NCBI GenBank assembly: GCA_029204225.1
Contig: CM055095.1
Span: forward strand, 49,918,841 to 49,982,840
Length of the DNA: 64,000 nt
Source: Diphasiastrum complanatum
Lineage: Eukaryota > Streptophyta > Lycopodiopsida > Lycopodiales > Lycopodiaceae
Direction: 5' to 3'
The notes beneath the pieces were generated by a model that saw only the letters and a list, made by a program, of their open reading frames with translations, was not told the origin of the DNA and searched no databases. The position numbers and the translations under genes were made by a program. This document shows positions 14,329 to 23,295 of the stretch, one piece after another; the stretch's first letter is position 1; the number at the start of each line of letters is the position of its first letter.

Positions 14329-14331
<3 letters not shown>
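12981..14331 (+). mobile_element. 5'-truncated, internally deleted LINE copy (endonuclease plus RT start)
   Basis: One frame runs from 12,981 to 13,714 with a single internal stop at 13,139-13,141. It encodes a LINE endonuclease: GGVACLYRESL at the start, the GDFN motif at 13,223-13,234, and TLSDHSFLSF near 13,545, which carries the Asp-His pair typical of the C-terminal active site. After a frameshift, 13,980-14,163 encodes FTFFTYEMVTEAIKRMKT and LNHVIVSGFPHS, the usual segment just before the reverse transcriptase fingers. Coding then stops abruptly, and about 170 bases of 3' UTR follow, ending TTGGCATGGAAAAGACATT before the next (TC)n. The catalytic reverse transcriptase is therefore missing. 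The 5' edge lies exactly at the end of a (TC)n tract. Confidence 0.8.

Positions 14332-14412
<81 letters not shown>
14332..14412. repeat. (CT)n microsatellite, about 40 units
   Basis: An uninterrupted CT tract that is at once the 3' tail of the LINE copy to its left and the 5' flank of the LINE copy to its right. Confidence 0.95.
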
Positions 14413-14416
<4 letters not shown>

Positions 14417-15053
14417 GAGGGAGATATCACTGTCTTTTTCGCGATTCGCTTGTCACCTTACGATCCCTCCTAGCCTATGAGGACTCTCGATGCGCCGCTC
14501 TCATGATACGAGAGATGTTTATTCTACGACAGGGCCTATGTTAGACAGCCCAGCGGAGTCATATTTCTCAGCCGCAGATCACTTTTTTCTTCCCCAGGAG
14601 AAGAGGACGAGATTTAGTATCTGATGAGGATGAGGATGATGGAGACTTACATGCCCACCGAGATCAGAGACAGTGTTCTACTCATACTCATGTTGCTGCA
14701 CGAGCTACCCGACTTATCATGAGGAGACCTCATCTTCCTAGACGACATCATCGACCACCAGCAGTCCTTCATGCTGCATCCCGTATTACATCCCTTTATA
14801 GCATCAACGAGACAGGGTTGGATGATAGTGTCATACCGTATTCATGACAGTTAGCAGTATATATGCTCCCGCATTTTTTATATATCATCGCATCCTTTTT
14901 CAGTTTCAGCTTTCAGTTTCATATCATAGCAGTTAGATTTGTATTTCTGTTATAGTCTTGGAGACGTTTCATACGCGCCTACGGTTACCACATACTTGAC
15001 ATGTACATTTACTAGTCTTATATGCCTTTTGGCATGGAAAAGACATTAATAAA

Positions 15054-15057
<4 letters not shown>
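14413..15057 (+). mobile_element. 5'-truncated LINE copy (C-terminal tail and 3' UTR)
   Basis: The sequence begins mid-protein with IRGRYHCLFRDSL, which I take as the very C-terminus of a LINE ORF2 (after the zinc-knuckle region, usual form 'Y.EIRGR.HCL.R'). It continues to a stop at 14,542-14,544 and then a long 3' region. The last 60 bases (CTTGACATGTAC...TATGCCTTTTGGCATGG AAAAGACATT) repeat the 3' end of the copy at 14,282-14,331, followed by AATAAAG, a likely poly(A) signal, and the next (CT)n. The ORF2 C-terminus assignment rests on family recall and is less certain than the 3' UTR match, which is direct. Confidence 0.7.

Positions 15058-15119
<62 letters not shown>
15058..15119. repeat. 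(CT)n microsatellite, about 31 units
   Basis: An uninterrupted CT tract immediately 3' of the second LINE 3' UTR and its AATAAAG. Confidence 0.95.
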
Positions 15120-15122
<3 letters not shown>

Positions 15123-15940
15123 TAAGAAATAAGTGAAATTGCTCCCCTTATTCGTGTCCTACCCTTGTTATAGGCTTTTGCTTCATAGGGTTTCAAGGAA
15201 TGACCACGTAATTATGGTAAAATCTTAGGTGCTTGTTCCTTGACTTAGAATGGTGTATTTAGTTGAAGCAATTTCTATGCCTGTATAAATTTGCCTTCTG
15301 ATGATTCAGGTTTAAATTACTTTTTCCTGAATTTTGGGTTTCAATTTAGGATTGGTGCATATATTAAGCATGTATATTGAATTTAGCTGCAAGTTGGGTC
15401 TCACTAGCATGGATCTTATAAAGCATCAACATTAACTGAATCTAGGTCTGAAAATAGTTTATTGACTGAAACAATTTAGGGTTTAAAGCTTAGGGTCTAG
15501 GAATTACTCAATTATTTGGATGTACCAATTTTCAAAAGATTTTACGAGAATGTGCACTGAATGAAACAGCAAACTCAAGCACTTCACTTTTAAGTGGTAA
15601 CTACTGTTTATGATTCTTTAAGGAAGTGTAGAGTGTCATGTGTGAAACAGAAACTGTCCAGCTGCAACGAAACAACTCTGTCATGGTTAGGAACTGCATT
15701 TCATGATTCATACTTTTGATAAAATCTATTCATTGGTTTCCAAATTGTGGACTGGAATGGTGCGACTTGCTCACGAGGCTCACTTGTTAAAGGACTGCCT
15801 GGGAACTTAGATTGATTAATCCATGCTAACACCTAGATGCGTTCAAAATGCTCAACGTTAAGTCAAAGAAAATACTCAATATTCATTTCCTTTTCAAGCA
15901 ATCCAAAGCAATGAAACCCTAGAGCCGACAAATTACTAAC
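15120..15940. other. Presumed intron 1 of the CBP80-like gene; no other feature
   Basis: No exon, TE domain or RNA gene is seen. On the minus strand it follows the putative splice donor at 15,940-15,939. No second exon was found anywhere below it. Confidence 0.4.
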
Positions 15941-16027
15941 AATGTGCTCTTCAGCTCCCATACTGTCGCCATATTCAGGGCATCGTTCCCCGATCCTGAT
16001 GAGGTAAGATCGCCAGCCGCTGCTCAT
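15941..16027 (-). CDS. Probable first exon of nuclear cap-binding protein subunit 1 (CBP80/ABH1)
   Basis: The minus strand encodes 29 residues starting at ATG 16,027-16,025 and reading MSSGWRSYLIRIGERCPEYG before ending in a Glu-Glu-His-Ile. This closely resembles the N-terminus of plant CBP80, where Trp, the Leu/Ile-Arg-Ile-Gly-Glu block, Pro-Glu-Tyr-Gly and His-Ile are conserved as I recall them. CBP80 is the large subunit of the nuclear cap-binding complex, which binds capped RNA with CBP20 for splicing, export and miRNA processing. A GTTAGT donor lies at 15,940-15,935. The frame stays open upstream to 16,222, but that stretch does not resemble the family, so I chose the internal ATG. The next exon (usually starting around 'ETCFGV') was not found in the window. 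Either intron 1 is more than 15 kb long with LINEs inside, or this is a detached exon. Confidence 0.6.
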
Positions 16028-18439
16028 GTTCGCCGTCCTTCTCCAACGGGAGGATAGCGGGAAAACCGCACAAAGGTTCTGTACTATTTTGCACTTCCGC
16101 TTCTCGAGTATGTATGCGCTTGCTTCTTCAGCTGAAACAAGAAAAGATGAAGGGAGAACTGGTAAGAGGCTTTGCTCTATTATACTCGTGCGCGCTCTTT
16201 CAGAACCCCTACTACGCTTCAAGAAAATTTTAGGTCCATTAAATAAGGACGGTTTGAGACATGACTATTGACTTGAGGCAGGGCCCCACGCTCATCACCT
16301 ATTATTTTCTATAGCATATCTCTACCCATTAATGGCCTTTTGAAATTGGTATGAAATCGGTGCAACAAATTAGGCTCAAAAAAACTAGTTTGATTTCACT
16401 TTGAAATTGTTAGAAAAATAGCATGAAGTAGTTTTATGTTGTTCATCGCAAGTACTATAGTTGACGGTGAATATTTCCATTCAAGTGATCAAGTGATTTC
16501 ATCATCTAATCAACATCACACATTTTGACAGCAAAAAGATGCTCGCTTTAGGCAACTCGAATCATAGTATATACAAACTCCAAAACTAGCATTTACACAA
16601 TAATTTGGCACTATTAGCTTATATAGTTCAAATGAGCCAGTTTTTAGAAACTCAACAAGAATCATGATTTTAATCACTTCAAAGGGCTAAAGTCTCCAAA
16701 AAAAAAAAGTATATTGAGGACATTATAGATTAAAGACACAATTAACTAAAAAAATAGTCTTAAAACATTGAAATTTTAGCACAAGTATTGTGGTCCTTGA
16801 AAAATAATTGTCAAAGACGATTTGAAGATTAGAATATACAAAAATCTCATAGTTTTCACATGTCATTTCTATCACCCATTTGCTAGAAATAGTGTACTTA
16901 GAGAATAAACATTTATCATGGAGAAATTCCCATTATTTCAGTTCAATTGTTGATCATTACAAGGCTAGTGTTATTCACTTCGAAGCTACCTCTATTAAAA
17001 GTAGCAAGATTGCATAATCTAAAAATGAACTAGGAATGCACTAGGCAGTTGTAAAATTGGCTCAATGCGTATTTTGTAGAAAAAATCGTGAGAGAAATAG
17101 AAAAAAACAATTTGTCACACATTGAAGTAAATTTGATTACATCCTATGAAAATAATTCAATAACTTAAGAGTGTAAAGACCACTAGGGAAAAGCCCTAAG
17201 ATGAGGATAGGAAAACACAACAAGAGACACGTTGGAGCAAAACCTCCCAACCAAACCTAGATCAATCCTGGATCTAGCCCTCGAGCCATGCCATGTGAAA
17301 GCTAGAGGAAAAGAGAGCAACTGGTAACCTGAACCCAAGTTGTCGACGGGAGAATCTCTACCCCAATATATAGGGAGTAGATTCATGTGCATGAACCCAT
17401 GCAATCCCCATGCAGGTCAACTATAAATAGGTCACAGCTCTTCATGCAGTTCTCATGCATATATCCATCACACGTACATGCACTACTCCATATGTCTCAA
17501 TTAGAGTGTATGGGTCCTCTCAAGTTCATTAGTCACAAACAGGCCTCGACATGGAATTAAATCTCAGCGTGGCTAACAAACTTGAATACGAAAGGGCCGG
17601 TCTACCATATTAGGACTATTTCATGTCCTTAGCTGAATATGGCCATAACATAGAGTGACCTTAGTTATTTCATATTCTTTGTTATTTGTTGCAACTACAC
17701 TTTCATCATTTCTTGGGTAGCCTTTTTTTTTCTAGCGTGAAAAGGCTAGAAGTTTCACTTGTAAAATTTTTGAAAAAATTGATCGAGAAGTATCCAAGTA
17801 AGAATAGTAGTTGAATGCATCACAGCATGAGAATCTCTAAATAGAGCTGTGAGAATGGGTCATGCATTTCCTATCAAACCAATATACTACACAACGAAAG
17901 AATCACATTGACATTATATTACTGATAGATCTAACTCGTATGCCGACTCGACCATGCTTTTATTCATGTGTCGTAAAATATGTTGGAGAGACGTTGGGCT
18001 TTGTCTTCACTCGTTGGCTGGTCTGCAATCTTGTTGACCTTCTGATATTGGCTTCCCCGGTGAATCTGGATTCTGGAACTCCTTTTTGGTTGTTCGTCAA
18101 CGTTTCTTGATTTAGTTCAGCTATGATAACATGCGATATTTGTTGGGCACTTTTGGCATTTGTTACAAGATCAAAGCTTAAACTTTCTTCATACTAATTC
18201 GGTGGGCAGAAACTGGCTTTCCCTGCTAGCTCGTTTGACAAAATTTTTGCACTCTCTTTAACTTTTGAATGTGTTGTCAGTGGAGCAATGGGAAAATCCT
18301 CTTTCTGAGTTTTGATTCCTCCATATTCGAATTGAATGATACAGTCCCCTCATAGCTCACACGAACATCCTGTAATCCGTTAGAAGAATTTTTACCAGAA
18401 TCGTCCATTAGAAGAATCTTCACTAGAATCTTCTAACAT
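16028..18439. other. Upstream region of the CBP80-like exon; no other gene
   Basis: The first few hundred bases (to about 16,270) are less AT-rich than what follows and would hold the 5' UTR and promoter of the minus-strand exon. I cannot point to a convincing TATA box. From about 16,300 to 18,440 the sequence is AT-rich with only short, unrecognised frames. Confidence 0.4.
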
Positions 18440-19353
18440 AGCTACTTTTCTAGAAAGGTTAGATACAAAGTATTTATCAATACCACAAAGTGTTATTGAG
18501 GAGTCGTACACTCCTAAGCCAAATGTGTTATGTAGCATGGTTACATTGTAAAGAAATTTGTTATTTATAGAGTGCACCTTCTTGTACTCAAGTTAAGCAT
18601 GTCCAACTTGGAAGAGGAGAAAGCTCAAAAAGAATATCTTTTGGTTGATCCATTTATAGCATTAAACATCTTGGAAACAATCGTTCAAGCAGCATACCAA
18701 ATTTTTGATGAGTTTCATAGACATTGGTGGATGCATTTTTTTCTAACAACAAAAAGTCAATTTGGTTAATTTGGTGGAATACAAACTTGTTTAAAGAATT
18801 TCAATGGCCAATAAAATCAATTTCAATGATGATAGTTGAATTTGCTACTATTTCTAGACGTCTATCCCTTGTGCAAAACAAAGAATGAAAAATTTATTTG
18901 GATTCTTGAAAAAAAATGTCAAATTGTAGGAATTGCCAAGGCTAAGTGGTATGCTAATCTTAACACTAGAGTTGTTTTCAACACACTTTTGTGCTCGTGC
19001 GTACAAAACCCTTGGTCACTTGATGAGACATATCATGCCATGGTTGGTAATGTAATTAATAATCTTATGAGATCCCATGTGCTCTAATTGGACCTGTGGA
19101 GCTTTTGCATGGTGGTTGACAACTTTTGTGCAAGAATAGGAGGTCAAATGCTTTTGATAGGATTGGATGGATCCTCTAGTGATTGCCCTCCTAGAGTAAG
19201 CCCTTGTCGCTACATAAAGGTCTGGGATTACATCACCAAGCCTACATCCAATACCACCATCCTAGTTGAGGGAATGTTCTCTAGCTTTTGGAGAGTATAT
19301 AATCTATTGGAACTCACCCCACTATTCATTCCAATTTCTTAGTTTCCAAGTGA
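18440..19353. repeat. Unclassified repeat, copy A, left part
   Basis: From about 18,450 (TCTAGAAAGGTTAGAT...) this matches 46,832 onwards with scattered substitutions and indels. The plus strand at 18,600-18,770 encodes LEEEKAQKEYLLVD and, further on, MHFFLTTK. The equivalent stretch of copy B at 47,000-47,190 encodes LEEEKAQKEFLLVD and MHFFLTTK, so the repeat may carry an old exon of an unrecognised protein. From 19,040 it contains one diverged unit of the roughly 300-bp tandem motif (GTAATGTAATTAATAATCTT...). It is interrupted at 19,354-19,358 by the copia insertion and resumes at 23,296. Confidence 0.75.
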
Positions 19354-19358
19354 TAGGA
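19354..19358. repeat. Target-site duplication, left (TAGGA)
   Basis: TAGGA here and at 23,296-23,300 flanks the copia element. The uninterrupted sequence AGTGCTAGGATC is seen in related copies of the host repeat (about 23,876 and 48,231), which gives the pre-insertion site directly. Confidence 0.8.
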
Positions 19359-19632
19359 CTTAGAATTTGCTTCGAACAGTAACACAAATCATGCTACACA
19401 GTAACACAGACAGAAAACACTCTCCACACCAAGCTCACATAGCAACTGTATTTCTCAAAATGAAATTACACTGCACATATAGTTCTTCACTCAGGCAACC
19501 CATGCATGACCCAGGTTGTCGTCGACGGGACGCGTGTCCCGTCGACTCGCCTCGTGGCGAGGCTAACTGATTCTTATCTACTGATAGGACCCACTGTATA
19601 GTAGCATAGTGATTCTACTTTAATTCTAACTC
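19359..19632 (-). repeat. 3' LTR of the copia element
   Basis: 274 bp, matching 23,022-23,295 along its whole length. In element orientation it starts GAGTTAGAATT and ends AATTCTAAG, not the usual TG...CA. Its inner edge abuts the polypurine tract. Confidence 0.85.
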
Positions 19633-19640
19633 TCTCTCTT
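19633..19640 (-). other. Polypurine tract of the copia element
   Basis: On the minus strand AAGAGAGA stands directly before the 3' LTR (the LTR's own first bases GAG continue the purine run). This is the expected place for plus-strand DNA priming. Confidence 0.65.
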
Positions 19641-19689
19641 AACGTAAAGTCTACTTTTTATACAGTCATATACATAGCTTTAAAGTCAA

Positions 19690-22202
19690 CAACCTTTAAG
19701 TACAGAAAGCTTTGATCTAAACTTATCAAACTTTTCTCCAACAAGTGGCTTAGTGAAAATATCATCTAGTTATTCTTCCGTACTACAATGAACAACATGA
19801 ATTTCACGACTCAGTAGCCTCTCATGTATAAAGTGATACTGAATCTCAATGTGTTTGGTTCTCACATGGAACACTGGATTCTTTGCTAGCTAAATGTCAC
19901 TCTGACTATCGCTATGTATAGTTGTGGGATTTTTCTGTTTCATGCCAACTTCTTCCAAGATCTGTCTCAACCATGTAGCTTCTTGTGTTGCACTACACAT
20001 TGCCTTATACTCTGCTTCTGTGGTGGATAGAGCAATCGTACTTTGCTTCTTACTAGACCAAGAAAAGCAAAGCTGGAATACATACCCTGTGGTGGATCTA
20101 CGATCATCATAGTCACCTCCCCAATCTGCATCCACATAGCCACATAACTCAAGTAAACCCTCATGCTTTCTATAAATTAAACCATAATCTGAAGTGCCTT
20201 TGACATAACACAAAATGCGCTTAGCTGCCTTCCAATGAGTTTCCATAGGTGTTGCCATAAACTAACTTTACAATACCAACAACATAGCATATATCGGGTC
20301 TAGTCGTGGTAAGGTAAATCAAGCTCCCTACTAACTACCTATACAGCGTAGCATCAAATGGTTGTGACTCATCAAGCTTAGAAAGCTTTTTACCTGGTTC
20401 AATAGGAGTGTTCACTGCCTTGCAATCCTGCAACCTGAACCTGTGCAGCAACTCTCTGACATACTTCACTTGTGTTAAACCCACTTCGTATCTTTTTTGC
20501 CACACCTCTACTCCAAGGCAATAATGCATTAGGCTGAGATATGTCATCTTGAATTGTTCCATGAGGTCTTTCTTGATCATGTCTATCATCTCTTGATTAT
20601 TTTCCGTAATAATCAAGTCATCAACATAAAGAGCAATCAAAGCAACCATACCATCAAAGCATAAGACATACAAATTCGGATCAGAATGTGTTCTCACCAT
20701 CCTCTTTGAATGAAAGTAGACTTCAGTCTTGCTATACCATGCGCGTGGTGCCTGTTTAAGACCATGAAGTGCTTTATTCAAGCGACATAATTTATTCTCC
20801 TGTCCTTTCGCTACAAAGCCTCCAGCTTGATCCATGAACACCTCTTCTTCTAACTCACCTTTAGAAAAGTAGATTTCACATCCATCTGATGCAAAGTCCA
20901 ACCAAAATGTGAAGCTAAAGCAACAAGTAGACGTTGAGTATTCCACTTACATACTGGCGCAAAGGTCTCCTTGTAGTCGATCCCTTTACTTTGTGCATAC
21001 CCTTTGATCACCAATCTTGCTTTGTGATTTGCTATATTTCCATCTGCATGGTACTTAGTCCTGTATACCCATTTGCAACCAATGGGTTTCTTGCCAACTG
21101 GTGGCTCCACTAAGTCCCATGTGCTATGCTTGGCAATTGACCCCAACTCCTCTCCCATGGTGTCATCATCCTTCGCTTCACCATAAGTCGAAGGTTCTTT
21201 GCTTTGAATAATGCTAGATAAGAGAGTATAATTTGCTTCATACCTTTCAGATTGTGTCTTCTCTCTTATTGATCTTTGTAGCTCTCCCTGGCTAGATGAT
21301 CTTGGAAAGTCATCCATGTCGCGGCTCTCCAACAATCTCTCAAACCACTTAGAGAGCTTCCTGTCAGATGATCGGCTTCCTAGTGAAAATGTATCCCACG
21401 TTACATCTTTCTCCTTGTGTTTGTCACCTGCAACTTCAATCCTTCTTGCACCAACAGGTTTATCTCTGGCTCTCTCTATCTTGAGATGTATCCTCATGTC
21501 CATCACTTGGAAAGTCAATGTATGGATCATCATCAGGAGGTATCCTCACTATACCATCTTTCCCACTTGATGTGTCTATCTTCTCAGCATCCTCGTCTTC
21601 ATACAACTTGGATTCATCAAAGATGACATCACGGCTTACGTGTATTTTGTTCTCCACTGGATCAAAACATCTATAGCCCTTCACACGATCATCAATATCC
21701 TAGGAATATATACTTGATAGCTTTCACATCAAGTTTACGTCTCTCTTCCTTAGGAATGTGTACAAAGACCTTACATACAAAGATTCGCAAGTGGTTCCTT
21801 TGGCTTCTTCTTCGTGAATGTCTCCTCAAGTGTTATCTTTGGTATGGCAATGGTAGGACTTCTATTTTGAAGATAGACTGTCGTACTGCATGCTTCTGAC
21901 CAAAAATCTTTTAGTAGTTTCATCTCAACTAGCATAGATCTGGCACTTTTCACAATCGTACGATTCTTGCGCTCAACTATACCATTGAGAGCAAGAGTAT
22001 GAGCTTGCATAAATTGTCTTTTAATCCCACATTGATCACAAAGATCATTGAAGTCATTAGACTTGTACTCACCTCCACTATCTGATTTTAGAAGTTTGAT
22101 CTTCCTACCTGTCTGATTTTCGACCAATGCTTTGAAGCTCTTGAAATTGTCAAATGCATCCGATTTCTTCTTCAAAAAGTAAATCCACATCTTACGTGAC
22201 AA
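19690..22202 (-). pseudogene. Copia pol remnant: partial integrase, reverse transcriptase, RNase H
   Basis: Minus-strand frames give, in order: an integrase core from SRKMWIYFLKKKSDAF at 22,202 through LLKSDSGGEY (second catalytic Asp) to NGIVERKNRT (catalytic Glu); an integrase-RT linker at 21,684-21,200; the RT entry KPIGCKWVYRTKYHADG and QMDVKSTFL near 20,860; then, after a frame change, EEEVFMDQAGGFV, LHGLKQAPRAWY and ALYVDDLII, where YVDD is the polymerase active site (about 20,620). RNase H follows from about 20,258, with YVDADWGGD, STTGYVF and TTEAEYKAM, and its tail runs to about 19,690. The first integrase Asp lies beyond the deletion edge at 22,202. At least three frame changes or stops make it inactive. 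Confidence 0.9.
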
Positions 22203-23009
22203 TGCCCTTCAACTGCCCTTAGGCCCATTTCACATTCATCCATTGGTTCTCTTGGATCCGACGGTCCATATTCTCGTTGATCTCTACCACTGATCATCAT
22301 GGAGTCTAATCCGATGACTGTTAATCAATTCGCGCACTGGCTTCGATTCTTGCAGCCGCTGGCTCACCTCAGAACGCTACGTATGAAGAAGGTTTGGGCG
22401 CGTGAATTTAGCCGTGACCTCTCCTCATCGGCCTTCTCTCTCCTCTTGACTTCCTCTCCACACTTTGGCTATGGATGCCCTTTGAGATTTCAGATAGCTC
22501 CTCCACCTTTCTATGGCTGCTCGCGGCCTACTGGTAGTCCCTTCCAAGCACCAGGGCACCCTCCATCAGCATTTTACAGCTTCCAACATGATTCAAGATG
22601 GAGAGAAAACCCTACACTTGTGCTTCCAAACCCTAGGCCAAGGTTTTCCTTGGAAATACTGAACTTGGTTGACTATTTACAGCTCTCTGACTAGCCAATC
22701 CTCTTCCTCTGAGATTGCCCTACTGCTAGGAGTCTGATGCTTCAAACCGTTCTCAAAACGGTGTTTGTTTGAATGCACATCCCTTCAGAATTTCAAAATT
22801 CCGTTTGGCTAAGGTTATGATTCAGCTGACAACTCTTGTCTCCGAATCCTCACACAGTCTCAAGCTCAACACACTTCTGTGTGCTAGAATCTGTGCACCA
22901 ATGCTTCACTTTTTGTCTACAACCCGTCGTAAACCCCGAACTCTCCGAGGACTCTTCTCCTGAAGCTCTCTTTAACGGCGACACTGTACTGTGTACACTC
23001 CCTGTACAA
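22203..23009 (-). other. Copia leader / deletion zone (non-coding)
   Basis: On the minus strand this lies between the primer-binding site and the truncated integrase, where gag and protease should be. I read no gag. The plus-strand frame at 22,299-22,694 is a fortuitous translation. Part of the leader (about 22,860-23,009) is related to 49,530-49,690. Confidence 0.7.
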
Positions 23010-23020
23010 CTCTGATACCA
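23010..23020 (-). other. Primer-binding site (initiator tRNA-Met type)
   Basis: The minus strand reads TGGTATCAGAG one base inside the 5' LTR. This is the standard plant copia primer site, complementary to the 3' end of initiator tRNA-Met. Confidence 0.85.
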
Positions 23021-23021
23021 A

Positions 23022-23295
23022 CTTAGAATTTTCTTCAAACAGGAACACAAATCATGCTACACAGTAACACAGACAGAAAACACTCTCCACACCAAGCTCA
23101 CATAGCAATTGTATTTCTCAAAATGAAATTACATTGTATATATAGTTCTTCACTCAAGCAACCCATGCATGACCTAGGTTGTTGTCAACGGGACATGTGT
23201 CTCGTTGACTCGCCCCGTGGCGAGGCCAACTGATCTCTATCGACTAATAGGACCCACAGTACAGTAGCACAGTGATTCTACTTTAATTCTAACTC
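23022..23295 (-). repeat. 5' LTR of the copia element
   Basis: 274 bp, the partner of 19,359-19,632. TAGGA follows at 23,296-23,300 as the right target duplication. Confidence 0.85.

Larger units (their letters stand above)
19359..23295 (-). mobile_element. Ty1/copia-type LTR retrotransposon, internally deleted, about 3.9 kb
   Basis: The element lies on the minus strand with two 274-bp LTRs, a 5-bp target duplication, a primer-binding site next to the right LTR, a polypurine tract next to the left LTR, and a pol gene in the order integrase, reverse transcriptase, RNase H (copia order). Gag, protease, the zinc-binding part of integrase and its first catalytic Asp are absent. The 0.8 kb between the primer site and the integrase fragment is non-coding leader sequence, so the element was non-autonomous or was deleted before or after insertion. 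The two LTRs differ at many sites, largely C-to-T or G-to-A differences (for example GTCGTCGACGG against GTTGTCAACGG), consistent with methylated-CpG decay over a long time. A diverged relative lies at 49,192-49,972. Confidence 0.9.

Noticed and set aside
16028-16222. N-terminal extension of the CBP80-like exon to 16,222
   Set aside because: The upstream residues do not resemble the family, which begins at or next to the internal Met chosen here. Treated as 5' UTR.
22299-22694. 131-codon plus-strand frame inside the copia element
   Set aside because: It lies antisense in the leader / deletion zone between primer site and integrase, resembles no protein, and is explained as a chance frame.
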